From positions 1-60,280 of the forward strand of contig JAFDYU010000001.1 of assembly GCA_018267285.1 (NCBI GenBank): a DNA stretch of 60,280 nt. The letters are read 5' to 3'. Numbering within the stretch: the stretch's first letter is position 1; every line of letters begins with the position of its first letter. The translations under genes were made by a program, and so were the position numbers. Of the stretch, positions 8,262 through 17,698 are shown in pieces. The notes under the pieces are model-generated. The model was not told where the DNA came from. It saw only the letters and a list, made by a program, of their open reading frames with translations, and made no database searches. This stretch comes from Bacteroidota bacterium (GTDB lineage Bacteria; Bacteroidota; Bacteroidia; Cytophagales; Cyclobacteriaceae).

Positions 8262-8468
8262 TTATTGTGTCTTCTTAGCAGAAGCCTTCATCAACTTGCG
8301 AGCCCCTAAAAATGCACCAACACCAAGCAATACCTCAATACCTGAAATTGGAACAGGCGGAGGGCAAGGAGGCCTGGGGCATGGTTTTCCTCCCCCACCG
8401 CCAGGCTGGGCAGATAAACCAAAAAACAAGAAAAAAGCAAATAGAAGACTGGCTGAGTATTTTTTCAT
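8262..8468 (-). CDS. Short exported protein with PID-CTERM-like sorting tail
   Basis: 68 residues. A signal peptide ends at about LSAQ. A Gly- then Pro-rich linker follows (with CPRPPC), and then a tripartite C-terminus: the turn PISG, a hydrophobic helix EVLLGVGAFLGA, and a basic end RKLMKASAKK. This layout is that of C-terminal sorting signals, and the PI-x-G start resembles the Bacteroidota PID-CTERM class. It lies between the giant T9SS protein (6 bp) and the dehydratase (8 bp), about 7.5 kb from the exosortase genes. I infer it is a processed surface protein, possibly an XrtF substrate. A plain small membrane protein is the alternative. Confidence 0.6.
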   Translation of the reverse strand: MKKYSASLLFAFFLFFGLSAQPGGGGGKPCPRPPCPPPVPISGIEVLLGVGAFLGARKLMKASAKKTQ

Positions 8469-8474
8469 CTTTAA

Positions 8475-11400
8475 TTATTCTTTAACAATACGAACCACCC
8501 AAACCCTGCCTCCTTGATTTATTCTTGCGTAATAAATACCGCTACTCTGATTCCCAAAAAAGTAATTGGCTGAATTATTTTGACCATTAAAACTGAAATT
8601 AATGGGTGAGATATGTTGCCCAACAGAATTATATACGTCTCCTTTGGTTTCTGATGCACCCGATACTTCTACTTTCATCATTTCTCTTACCGGGTTAGGG
8701 TAAACATTTATACCGTTTTCTGATCCGGCAATACTTGTGATAACCATTTCTTTCTCTGTAGATACCGAGCACCCCTGAGATGTAACTTCAACCTTGTAAA
8801 TACCAGACTCTTCAACTTTCAAAACCTGATCCGTTGCCCCGGGAATGGGTTGATCATTCAAATACCACTGATTCCCTTTGTTGTAGCTTGATTGAAGTGT
8901 TTGGAGATCAACTACTGAAATAGATACAGGAGTTAAAGAAACAACGTTGGCCATTACCGGTATCCGGTTGCCTTCACATCCCAGACTATTAGAAATTGAA
9001 ACATAAAAATCCTTGCTCTTACTCAATGTATTGGTAGTAAATTCAGCTGTTTGGGTTGCATAGCTTGATGTCGCGTTCAGCGAATCATACCAATTGTAAT
9101 GTCCACCATTCGGAGCACCGGATGCCGTAAGGGTTACTGGGCCAGACCCGCACGACAACGATGAAGAAACCGTTGCAGGAGTACCGGGTGCAGCCACATA
9201 CGAAACCGAAACACTGTCTGCGGCAGTCAAAGAATAGCAATACCTGCCTTTTTCTAAAATGATAAATTTATTCGAACCGGCCACAATCTTATTAGATGGG
9301 ATAGCAAAGCTCAAATCGCCTCCGGTACCTGCTACTGAAGGTATAATCACCGATTGATCAGAAGCAGACGCTAAAGAATAACTGAAATCGGTCGAGCTGT
9401 TTTGTATTGTAATTTTTGCCTGGGTGGAATCGCACACGGAACTATTTTGAGTCGTGATTGGCACAACACCTCCCTGATAAGAAAACATAAGGCTAAACCT
9501 ACTTGCTCCAAATGTTGCGGCTGTATTTTGATCTACAGAAAAGGAATAGGTTTGATTGGTTCTAATATCAGTAGTAGAGTTCGTATAGTTATCTTTCAGT
9601 TGAATTGTCATGGAAGAAGGTAGCCCGGCATAATCGCTAAACGATAAACTATACGTTCCGGTGGCTACGTCACTCACATCCAATGCCATGTTCATAGCGC
9701 AATCGTGGAAGGGCAAACCATTGATCGCATAATTTTCGTTTTTAGCCGACACGGAAGAAAGATTCAAATACCAATATTGATTTCTTCTTTTCAACGCATC
9801 GTATTTTTTGTCAAAATCGGCTGTGGTTGAATCTGAAAAATAGATTACCGTTTCGTCTTTTTGATTATCTGAATTGAGTGTAACCCGAATCAAATTGGTG
9901 GGCGCGGCTTGACGGTAAAAGGCAGATTGCAGACCCGGCACTAGAACCGTGTTTACTTTTGAAGACTCGGTTAACTGAATGGAGGGGCTGGCAGCATTTG
10001 CCTTCACCCAAAATCCCTGACCAGCCGCAATATAGTTTGCGGGAATGCTGTTGAAGTTGTTTGTAGAAACTCCGGCCACATAAGATACAAAAACAGGGGT
10101 TGCTGTTGAGTAATCATCGAAGTAAATGGCATCGTCAACGTTGGTTAAGGTAGCCGTAGTCCAATCTATTGTAGATGGATATGGGTTTCCCACCAGGTTC
10201 CAGCCATTATTTGCAACACCACTGCCTTTGTCGGTGTAAGTAACCGGCAGGCTAATATTTCCACTGTGAATCGGCCCTCTCAACGACCAAAGATCGGCAC
10301 CATTGGTTTCTGAATCGGCACCAAAGATAAAAATTGAGTACCCCTGCCCCGTTGTAAAGCTTTCGGTATTTGTTGAAACAGGGAAATCAGCCCAGCCGTC
10401 ATCTAAGGTAACTTGGCTGTCTCCGTTTGTATCAGTAGTAGTTGTTTCCGTGTATTGCTGCATCGAAGACGATGTATTGGAAGCACCCGACACAGAGCTC
10501 GCTCCGGTAAACGGGCCGGTAACAGGCAAAGAACTTTGTAGGTCGGCTACATCAGAAGTAACGGGTGCAGAAATATCGCGCCACACCTGATAGTTGTAGG
10601 CCGGGTCACCTATCCTAGCCATGTAGCGTTGAACCGTTACATTTCCGGTAACTGCGCCCCCTGTTTGTATAGGGGCAATGCTTGCATCGGTCACTGGTTT
10701 TTCGGCAGACGATATGAGTCTAAATACCCTGTTGCCGGCTGAACCGTCTGCATCAAACGTGGCAGCCCCAACATCCAGTATATTTATTAAATCAGCTCCT
10801 GACGAGTTTTCCAGTCTTAAGTCAGTAGCAGGTACTCCATCGGTGACTGATATATTGTAAAAAGTGAATTTTGAACTACCTGCTATTTGAGCCGTTGCAT
10901 TGTTCGGTGCGAATGTAACGATGCCGGAATTGTGTGTAAATGTACCGTCATTTTGTAGCGTTCCTATCAGGTTCAGGCTTGAAGGCGCGCTGAATGTTGC
11001 ACCGCTATTAACTGTGATTGAGCTAAAATTAGTAGCTCCAGCACCTGTAATTGTTTGAGCAGACGTTCCGGCAAATATTATTTCACCATTATTAGCCGTG
11101 AACGTTCCCCCGGTTACAGTCAAATTCCCCGATGTAAGAGTGAGCGTACTGCTTGGCTCAGTGAATACGCCACCATTAAGGTTCATCTGTAGAGCAGATA
11201 TTGCATTGGCTCCAGAAGAAAAATTACCGCTTGTTTGTGTAAACCCGGATGTGCCTGTAACGTTCATTGGATCGGTGAGGGTAACCGTAGCCCCACTTGT
11301 GGCAGCAACAGTTACATTTAAAAGCACTCCTCCGGAAGTAGGAACTTCAAAGCCTGTGTTATAATTAGCAGTATTTGAATAGGTCAAATCCCAAGAACCG

Positions 11401-14273
11401 GATGGGCTTGATGTGGTTATTCTTCCGGCCACTACATCAATTGATGCGCCACTGTTCATGTTTAACAAGTTACCCGTGATTGACAGTGTTCCGCGAGTGA
11501 GAGTTATATTATTAGTGACTGTTTGTGCAGAGCTAATGGTAACCGTATTACCATTAACGCTTTTATTTAGCGTGAGATTGTAAAACTGAGTATTTGATGT
11601 TCCCGACACTGTCTCCGTTGTATTACTTCCAAAAGATACTGTATTACTGCCCGCTGTAAACGATCCATTATTGGTAAAATCTCCGGTTAGATTAAGGGTT
11701 GAAGGAGAAACAAGGGTTGCCCCCGAATTAATTACAACTGTGCGAAAAGTTGTTGTAGATGCATTTGATCCTAAAATATTTTGAGGTGAGCTCCCGGCAA
11801 ATATTAATTGACCTGAGTTGTGGGTGTATATACCGTTAATCGATATATCCCCTGTCAAAGTCAACGTTGTGTTTGGTGCCGTGAATGTACCCGAGGTTAT
11901 GGTTACTGTTGGCGTTGAAACGGCATTAGCCCCGCAACTAAAATTTCCACTTGTTAAGGTAAACCCCGCAGTACCTACGGTCATAGCACTACTGAGGGTG
12001 ACGGTGCGGGTATTGGTAACAACCGTAACCCCAAGCAGGCTACCGCCTCCCGATGTTGGTATTTCCAATCCGGTGGTGTAAGCTGCAGTAGTGCCTGTGT
12101 ACGTTAAATTCCACGCACCTGTGGGGCTGGAAGTAGTTACCAAACCTCTGACAACATTTACGGTTACACCACTGGTGAGTGATAGTAAATTGCTTGTGAT
12201 TGCCAACGTGCCAGCAGTTAACAAAGCCACACCGGAGGGGTTGGTCATAGAGACTGCTGCATTTACGTTGCACGTACCCTGAGTTAGCGTAAAGTTATTG
12301 GTAATGGTTTGTGCCGAACTGATTGTTACCGTGTTTGCAGCAGCAGTTTTGGCAACTGTCAAATCATAGAATTGTGTATTTGACGAACCCGAAACAGTTT
12401 GGTTTGCACTATTCTCAAAACTAACCGTGTTTGTACCTGCTGTAAAAGTGCCATTGTTTGTAAAATCACCGTAAACATTAAGGGTAGCTGGTGAAACTAA
12501 AGTAGCTCCTGAATTGATGATAATCGTATTAAAATTAGTGGTCGAAGCATTCGTACCCAGAATTGATTGTGCGGTGCTCCCAGCGAATATCAATTGACCG
12601 GAGTTGTGGGTATATGTACCGCTCACCGAAATATCGCCTGTTAGTGTAAGCGTTGAGCTTGGAGCGGTAAAAATGCCACTCGAAATGGACAGGCTGGAAG
12701 TTGAAACGGCATTGGCTCCACAGGTAAACCTCCCAGCGGTTTCAGTTAAACCTCCACTACCAATAGTAAGGGCTTGATTCAGTGTAATAGTACCGGTGTT
12801 TGATGTAGTCAATCCATTTAATATACCTGAGGCGGGTATCTCCGGGCCTGTTGTTTTCGAAGTAGTGCCGGAATAATTTAAAGTCCAGGGGCCGCCTGTA
12901 GGGGATTGTGATATGGTGGTTGGAGAAGCAGCAGCTGTTGAATTAAAATTAAAAACAGATCCCGAAGACAAATTTAAGCCGGAACTGATATCAAATAAAC
13001 CATCCGTCAGAGTTAGGGTATTGGTTACATTCAAGCCCGATGCCCCAACCTGCACCGAAGTTCCGGTATTTGTTTTATTGATGGTAAGGCTCTGCAACGT
13101 ATTGTTGGAACCAACAAAATTAATGGGCGATGTCAACGGTGTTGAGCCTGTTAACGTAAGGGAGGATGCACCACTTGCAGAGAGAAGGCCACTCGAAGTA
13201 AAATTATTCGCCATGGAAAGCGATTGTCCATCAAAAGCGAGTACCGTGCCCGAAGCCATTGACACAGCACCTGTGATAGAAGTCGCTGCCCCAACTATTA
13301 CCGTTCCTGCATTTATCGACACAGCTCCTGTAATAGAAGTAGTTCCGCCAAATGTTACGGTGCCTGAATTTACCGTTGCAGTGCCGGTAATTGAAAGGTC
13401 ATTATTGAAAGTGATAGACCCTGACGTTCTATTAAACGTAAGGTTTCTCATAGTCTGGCTACCGCTTGGAAAGGGGAATGTTCCAAGTGCCCCTGTTCCA
13501 TTTACCGTGAGGCTATTACTTGTTCCTGAAAAATTTATGTGATTTAAGTTAGAGGTAATATTACCGTTAAGTGTAAGCGATGATGTGCCCACAATGTTTA
13601 AATCTCCATTTGTTAAAATTAGATCGCCTGGAATAGTGACTGTACCGCTTGATGAAACTCCACTATTGTTATTTATTTCAGTTATTACTCCAGAGATTGT
13701 AGGTTGTCCATTGCCAATAAATTGTGCACCTGCACCTGCATAAACTATGGTAGCACCTGAGTTGTAGATTCTGTTGGCCACTGTTGTCCTAATATTGCCC
13801 CGGCTTGTATTCGCTACCAAGGCTCCCGTAGTATTAAGCGATCCATTTTGCAACGTTCCGTTAACAACGAAGGATCCACTAGGGGCGAGTGTTCCACCAC
13901 CACCTCTTAATATAGATTCTGCTAACATATTTAACGTTCCATTCACAACAAGGGCATTTATTACACCCCTGAGTGTAAGCGTAATGGCATCGGAGACTAC
14001 TAGCGTACCTCCTACATCAACAGTTGTTTGGTCAATTGTTACGTTTGCAGAAACAGTAACTACATCATTTGCCCTAATCTCAATTGTGTTGCTCGCTGAA
14101 GTTGGTGTACTCGAAGCAGCCACCCACGTACCTGATCCATTGGGTGTTTCTACCTGCCAGGTTGTGGTTGCGGACCAAAGCCCACCGCCTGTGCCGTTAG
14201 ACCTGAAGTTGGTCTGAGCCGAACCGGCCAGTGAAAATAAAATTAAGCTTGCAAGCAGTGCATATCTTTTCAT
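8475..14273 (-). CDS. Giant repetitive surface protein with T9SS type A sorting domain
   Basis: 1932 residues from ATG 14273 (M-K-R-Y-A-L-L signal peptide ending AGSAQ); other in-frame ATGs lie just upstream. The first 1100 or so residues are Thr/Ser/Asn/Gly-rich beta-solenoid-like repeats with GDFTNNG and HNSGQLIFAGS motifs. The middle contains a region typical of T9SS surface proteins (GQGFWVKA), then two Ig-like segments with single Cys pairs. The last 80 residues are the T9SS sorting domain (VYPNPVREMMKVEV, ending SGIYYARI and VRIVKE). It is probably an adhesin or sheath protein exported by T9SS. It follows the exosortase operon by about 150 bp on the same strand. Confidence 0.88.
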   Translation of the reverse strand: MKRYALLASLILFSLAGSAQTNFRSNGTGGGLWSATTTWQVETPNGSGTWVAASSTPTSASNTIEIRANDVVTVSANVTIDQTTVDVGGTLVVSDAITLTLRGVINALVVNGTLNMLAESILRGGGGTLAPSGSFVVNGTLQNGSLNTTGALVANTSRGNIRTTVANRIYNSGATIVYAGAGAQFIGNGQPTISGVITEINNNSGVSSSGTVTIPGDLILTNGDLNIVGTSSLTLNGNITSNLNHINFSGTSNSLTVNGTGALGTFPFPSGSQTMRNLTFNRTSGSITFNNDLSITGTATVNSGTVTFGGTTSITGAVSINAGTVIVGAATSITGAVSMASGTVLAFDGQSLSMANNFTSSGLLSASGASSLTLTGSTPLTSPINFVGSNNTLQSLTINKTNTGTSVQVGASGLNVTNTLTLTDGLFDISSGLNLSSGSVFNFNSTAAASPTTISQSPTGGPWTLNYSGTTSKTTGPEIPASGILNGLTTSNTGTITLNQALTIGSGGLTETAGRFTCGANAVSTSSLSISSGIFTAPSSTLTLTGDISVSGTYTHNSGQLIFAGSTAQSILGTNASTTNFNTIIINSGATLVSPATLNVYGDFTNNGTFTAGTNTVSFENSANQTVSGSSNTQFYDLTVAKTAAANTVTISSAQTITNNFTLTQGTCNVNAAVSMTNPSGVALLTAGTLAITSNLLSLTSGVTVNVVRGLVTTSSPTGAWNLTYTGTTAAYTTGLEIPTSGGGSLLGVTVVTNTRTVTLSSAMTVGTAGFTLTSGNFSCGANAVSTPTVTITSGTFTAPNTTLTLTGDISINGIYTHNSGQLIFAGSSPQNILGSNASTTTFRTVVINSGATLVSPSTLNLTGDFTNNGSFTAGSNTVSFGSNTTETVSGTSNTQFYNLTLNKSVNGNTVTISSAQTVTNNITLTRGTLSITGNLLNMNSGASIDVVAGRITTSSPSGSWDLTYSNTANYNTGFEVPTSGGVLLNVTVAATSGATVTLTDPMNVTGTSGFTQTSGNFSSGANAISALQMNLNGGVFTEPSSTLTLTSGNLTVTGGTFTANNGEIIFAGTSAQTITGAGATNFSSITVNSGATFSAPSSLNLIGTLQNDGTFTHNSGIVTFAPNNATAQIAGSSKFTFYNISVTDGVPATDLRLENSSGADLINILDVGAATFDADGSAGNRVFRLISSAEKPVTDASIAPIQTGGAVTGNVTVQRYMARIGDPAYNYQVWRDISAPVTSDVADLQSSLPVTGPFTGASSVSGASNTSSSMQQYTETTTTDTNGDSQVTLDDGWADFPVSTNTESFTTGQGYSIFIFGADSETNGADLWSLRGPIHSGNISLPVTYTDKGSGVANNGWNLVGNPYPSTIDWTTATLTNVDDAIYFDDYSTATPVFVSYVAGVSTNNFNSIPANYIAAGQGFWVKANAASPSIQLTESSKVNTVLVPGLQSAFYRQAAPTNLIRVTLNSDNQKDETVIYFSDSTTADFDKKYDALKRRNQYWYLNLSSVSAKNENYAINGLPFHDCAMNMALDVSDVATGTYSLSFSDYAGLPSSMTIQLKDNYTNSTTDIRTNQTYSFSVDQNTAATFGASRFSLMFSYQGGVVPITTQNSSVCDSTQAKITIQNSSTDFSYSLASASDQSVIIPSVAGTGGDLSFAIPSNKIVAGSNKFIILEKGRYCYSLTAADSVSVSYVAAPGTPATVSSSLSCGSGPVTLTASGAPNGGHYNWYDSLNATSSYATQTAEFTTNTLSKSKDFYVSISNSLGCEGNRIPVMANVVSLTPVSISVVDLQTLQSSYNKGNQWYLNDQPIPGATDQVLKVEESGIYKVEVTSQGCSVSTEKEMVITSIAGSENGINVYPNPVREMMKVEVSGASETKGDVYNSVGQHISPINFSFNGQNNSANYFFGNQSSGIYYARINQGGRVWVVRIVKE
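10900..12760 (-). repeat. Internal long tandem repeats in the giant T9SS gene
   Basis: Two blocks share long identical stretches at a period of about 786 bp (262 codons); compare the sequence around 12601 with that around 11815. Both encode HNSGQLIFAGS, INSGATLVSP and DFTNNG in the same order. A third, more diverged block lies near 11085. The size and similarity make this region prone to copy-number change and to assembly collapse. Confidence 0.8.
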
Positions 14274-14429
14274 ATCCATCATTCTTAAATACCAAGGTGC
14301 TGTTTGCATGTGAACTAAAGTAATCAATTTCACCCTAAAAACACAAAAATAGCAAATATTGCGGTTATAGATAACCTGCATTTAATGCTACAAGTTTTGC
14401 AAGTGTAACCCTTACTTTACAAGTAGAAA

Positions 14430-15548
14430 TCACATCTTAGACCTAATATTATCAACAATAAAGCCAATCTCTTCCTCGGTAAGGTTTGAGCCAGAAGGAA
14501 GGCAGAGACCCTTCAAAAAAAGTGATTCCGACACTCCATTGACATAAGCCGGAGCATTTTTAAAAATAGGCTGTACGTGCATGGGTTTCCAAAGGCGTCT
14601 TCCTTCTATATTTTTTGTCTCAAGTTGGGTCAATACTTCCCCAACTTTATGTTCGAAATTCGATTTTATCAAAACAGTGGTAAGCCAACGGTTCGAAACC
14701 GAATTTTCAGCTTCCAATTGAAAAGAAAACTGCTCTTCTCCAAGTTTATTTTTGTAAGTGCAAAAATTTGCCCTCCTCGTTTTGATTCGCTCCTCTAAAA
14801 CATGCATCTGGCCCAAGCCGATGCTCGCACAGATGTTGCTCAACTGATAATTATAACCGACTTCCTCGTGCAGATAATACGGAGCCGGAGTTCGCGACTG
14901 GCTTGAGAGAAATCGCGCCCGGTCAATCCATTCTTTACAGAAAGAAACCATTGCCCCTCCACCCGAAGTAGTTATGATTTTATTTCCGTTAAATGAAAAT
15001 ATGCCAATATCTCCAATCGTTCCGGCTTTTCGTCCATTGTAAATTGACCCGAGGGCCTCGGCTGCATCTTCAATCACGGGTATTTCATGTTGTTTTGCTA
15101 TCGGCATAATCTTATCCATGTTGGCCGGCATTCCAAAAAGGTGAACCACAATAATCGCCTTCGGTTTTTTTCCAAGTCGTATTCGATCTTGAATGGCCTG
15201 CTCTAACAAAGTGGGATCCATGTTCCAGCTTTCCGGTTCGGAATCTATAAATACTGGCGTTGCAGATTGATACATGATTGGATTACAAGAGCCCGAAAAC
15301 GTAAACGAAGAGCAAATCACTTCATCGCCTTTGCCAACCCCTAGTGTAATGAGAGCCAAATGAATGGCTGCTGTGCCCGAACTCACCGCTACACAATGAT
15401 CGATGGCATTATACTGTGCAAGTTTATTTTCAAACTCGGTGATGGCTGGGCCAACGGGCGCGATCCAATTGGATTTGAAAGCACGTTCGATATATTTTTG
15501 CTCTTCGCCACACATGTGTGGAGGCGACAGGTAAATCCGTTTGCTCAT
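14430..15548 (-). CDS. DegT/DnrJ/EryC1/StrS aminotransferase (PglE-like)
   Basis: 372 residues. It is a PLP enzyme that transfers an amino group to a 4-keto sugar nucleotide; PglE makes UDP-4-amino-4,6-dideoxy-GlcNAc. The PLP Lys is Lys190 in SFNGNK. Asp161 in EDAAEALG binds the PLP ring nitrogen. SSGTAAIHLAL and the C-terminal LCLPSG are family features. Its start overlaps the stop of the XrtF-associated gene by 4 bp. PglF-like, PglD-like and PglC-like neighbours point to bacillosamine; other amino sugars are possible. Confidence 0.88.
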   Translation of the reverse strand: MSKRIYLSPPHMCGEEQKYIERAFKSNWIAPVGPAITEFENKLAQYNAIDHCVAVSSGTAAIHLALITLGVGKGDEVICSSFTFSGSCNPIMYQSATPVFIDSEPESWNMDPTLLEQAIQDRIRLGKKPKAIIVVHLFGMPANMDKIMPIAKQHEIPVIEDAAEALGSIYNGRKAGTIGDIGIFSFNGNKIITTSGGGAMVSFCKEWIDRARFLSSQSRTPAPYYLHEEVGYNYQLSNICASIGLGQMHVLEERIKTRRANFCTYKNKLGEEQFSFQLEAENSVSNRWLTTVLIKSNFEHKVGEVLTQLETKNIEGRRLWKPMHVQPIFKNAPAYVNGVSESLFLKGLCLPSGSNLTEEEIGFIVDNIRSKM

Positions 15549-15964
15549 CCTCTTGCCGAAAATTTCTGGAAATATACAGCAGGGATTAACAAAATCATCA
15601 ACGTAGGGTTAATGATCAAACGATGGAATTGCGACAATAAAGGAGATGATATTTCTGAGCTTCCTTCAACGGAGAGTTTGATGGCCAGATAAATCGGCAA
15701 CAAAATTAAACCATCAATAAGTTGAATCGCGATAGCCAGCCTCGTGATTCGCCAATCTTTAAACCAGGCTATAATAAAAATCAGCATGAAAAAATCGTTT
15801 AGCAAAACACGCAAGATTTTTTTTGTAATAAACTTCAGGTTTTCGGAGAGGTGAAATGCATCTACAAAAGAAAACTCTTGAAACAAAAAAGTAAGAGCGA
15901 TGCCGGATACTGAAATAGCCAACAGCAATCTGTTTAATTTAGGGTCTTCTAAAATCTTATTCAT
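15545..15964 (-). CDS. Exosortase F system-associated membrane protein
   Basis: 139 residues from ATG 15964, which overlaps the XrtF stop by 4 bp (ATGA). There are about four hydrophobic helices, the motif RVLLNDFFML in the middle, and NPTLMILLIPAVYFQK near the end. This is the conserved small partner found next to XrtF in Bacteroidota; its biochemical role is unknown. Overlap with genes on both sides makes co-translation with XrtF and the PglE-like aminotransferase likely. Confidence 0.8.
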   Translation of the reverse strand: MNKILEDPKLNRLLLAISVSGIALTFLFQEFSFVDAFHLSENLKFITKKILRVLLNDFFMLIFIIAWFKDWRITRLAIAIQLIDGLILLPIYLAIKLSVEGSSEISSPLLSQFHRLIINPTLMILLIPAVYFQKFSARG

Positions 15965-16488
15965 GTTTTTACGCTTCGCACCCAGAAATACCACAACACG
16001 AAAACAACCACATAGATGATTCCCGTAAAAAGATATTTGTGAAAAAAGTACAGCTGCTCCGGAAAATAAAAGGCAACCCCATAAAGCAAACCGATACGTG
16101 CAATATTTAACACATGAATGCTTATTAATCCAATGCCGGCATATTTTGCAAATAGTTTTACCGGTCCACTGAATGCTACGATAAAACTAAAATATACAAT
16201 GACAACGTTCACACCATTGCAGCCTTCAAAAACATAAATCAGTGTTTCTCGGTCATTTCCTACAGCAACGTATTCCGAAAAACCAGAAGGGAAACTTGCA
16301 ATAGAACTATCAAAAAAAGAAAGAAACCAAACTACCTGACTGCTCACTGAGCGTGTAATCGGATCTGACGTAGGCAAAAAAGTTTGAGTATAAAAACCAT
16401 ATATCGTATTCAGGCCGATGTAAAGCGCAACGAAGACAAGCAAAAATGTAATTGCCTTTTTGTTTTGTTTAATAAAATCAAAATTCAT
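15961..16488 (-). CDS. xrtF: Exosortase family protein XrtF
   Basis: 175 residues. Exosortases are membrane transpeptidases that cut C-terminal sorting tails and probably transfer the protein to another molecule. The three family catalytic residues are visible: Cys90 in FEGCNGVNV, Arg131 in NIARI, and His150 in FFHKYLF. About five membrane helices surround them, and a short C-terminal helix ends VRSVKT. Its start overlaps the acetyltransferase stop and its stop overlaps the partner's start, both ATGA junctions. This places it in the middle of a glycan operon. Confidence 0.88.
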   Translation of the reverse strand: MNFDFIKQNKKAITFLLVFVALYIGLNTIYGFYTQTFLPTSDPITRSVSSQVVWFLSFFDSSIASFPSGFSEYVAVGNDRETLIYVFEGCNGVNVVIVYFSFIVAFSGPVKLFAKYAGIGLISIHVLNIARIGLLYGVAFYFPEQLYFFHKYLFTGIIYVVVFVLWYFWVRSVKT

Positions 16489-17132
16489 GACTTTGAAATA
16501 ACTCTTGCGGGCACTCCCATAATTTTTTTGTCACTTGCGAACGATTTGGTCACCACAGACCCGGCTCCTATAATACAAGACTGCCCTATTTTTACACCTT
16601 GAATCAGCCTTGATCCGGTTCCAAGCAGGCAACACGCACCAATGCTAATGTTTCCGGATATGCTGCACGCTGGCATTACCGTGCAAAAATCGCCCACACA
16701 TACATCGTGACCAATTGTTGTTGAAAGATTGATGATGGCAAAATCACCAATAGATATTCCGGTAGTGAGAATGGCTCCTGCTGTTACGATACTGCCTTTT
16801 CCAAATTTATTTTTTAATTGATCGCCAAGCATGGATGAAGGATGAGCCAATACCGGGAACTCAATATTTTTGTTTGTTATTTTAGACACCAACTGTTTTC
16901 GGGTTAGCGGGTCTGCCACCGCAACACATAACGAAATTGACGATGGAAATGAGTTCAATTCATGGATTCCCCCAAGAACCATAGATCCTTCAACGGTTTC
17001 ATTTTTCGGGATACCGTCATCAAAAAAACCAACCAAATCCCAAGTAGGCGTAACTTCATTGATCTGCGAAATCATGAGCAGCATTTCGCGACCAAAGCCA
17101 CCCGCGCCATAAATTGCAATCTTGTTTTTCAA
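16485..17132 (-). CDS. PglD/NeuD-type sugar O/N-acetyltransferase
   Basis: 215 residues. An N-terminal Rossmann-like domain starts KIAIYGAGGFG, and a left-handed beta-helix of hexapeptide repeats fills the C-terminal half. The catalytic His is in TTIGHDVCVGD. The family acetylates 4-amino sugars (PglD) or sialic acid (NeuD). Next to dehydratase and aminotransferase genes, N-acetylation of UDP-4-amino-4,6-dideoxy-GlcNAc is the likely reaction. It overlaps the PglC-like gene upstream and xrtF downstream by 4 bp each. Confidence 0.88.
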   Translation of the reverse strand: MKNKIAIYGAGGFGREMLLMISQINEVTPTWDLVGFFDDGIPKNETVEGSMVLGGIHELNSFPSSISLCVAVADPLTRKQLVSKITNKNIEFPVLAHPSSMLGDQLKNKFGKGSIVTAGAILTTGISIGDFAIINLSTTIGHDVCVGDFCTVMPACSISGNISIGACCLLGTGSRLIQGVKIGQSCIIGAGSVVTKSFASDKKIMGVPARVISKS

Positions 17133-17698
17133 TTACCGGTAAATTTTCCTTCGTTCAAAGATACATCCTTCTTAAATGATAGCAGTAAAGCAATAGTTTT
17201 TATCAAGATCAACACATCAAGCCGAATGGAAACATGTTTGATGTAATACAAATCGAGATCGAATTTCTTCTTCCAATTTATTTCATGCCTGCCATTTACC
17301 TGCGCCCATCCGGTGATGCCCGGCAAAACCCGATGTCGTTGTTTTTGGTATTCGGCCATTAAGGGCAAATACTCTAAAGGCAATGGCCGTGGGCCGATGA
17401 GCGACATCTCCCCTTTCAACACATTCCACAACTGTGGAAGCTCATCGAAAGAAAAAAAGCGCAAAAAATCACCCCACAAAAATCTACGCTTATCCAAGTG
17501 TTCTGCTTTAAGAGTACGGAATTTGTAAAGCGTGAATGATTTATTCTCTTTCCCAATCCTTTCTTGTGAAAAGAATACAGGAAATTGCCAAGTGAGTATG
17601 TAGACCATCAGAATAAAAAGGAAAAACCAGCTCAGGCAAACGATCAATATTAAAGCCAATGTGAAATCTAAAATTCGTTTGATGAAATTAAGATACAT
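17129..17698 (-). CDS. PglC-like monotopic phosphoglycosyltransferase
   Basis: 189 residues from ATG 17698; ATG 17728 is in frame and adds 10 residues. It transfers a sugar phosphate to undecaprenyl phosphate. The single re-entrant hydrophobic segment (residues 8-35), the QERIGKENKSF region, the catalytic Asp-Glu in FSFDELPQ, and the SLIGPRPLP and PGITGWAQVNGRHE motifs identify the bacterial sugar transferase family. The short length is that of PglC, without the WbaP N-terminal domain. It overlaps the WecA-like gene. Confidence 0.9.
   Translation of the reverse strand: MYLNFIKRILDFTLALILIVCLSWFFLFILMVYILTWQFPVFFSQERIGKENKSFTLYKFRTLKAEHLDKRRFLWGDFLRFFSFDELPQLWNVLKGEMSLIGPRPLPLEYLPLMAEYQKQRHRVLPGITGWAQVNGRHEINWKKKFDLDLYYIKHVSIRLDVLILIKTIALLLSFKKDVSLNEGKFTGN

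Noticed and set aside
10900-12760. CRISPR array or satellite
   Set aside because: The repeats are long, coding and in frame; there are no short repeats with unique spacers.
12913-13542. A 209-codon plus-strand gene opposite the giant T9SS gene
   Set aside because: It lies antisense to a repetitive Thr/Ser-rich coding region, which commonly leaves the opposite frame open. Its product is a low-complexity Val/Pro/Thr string with no domain.
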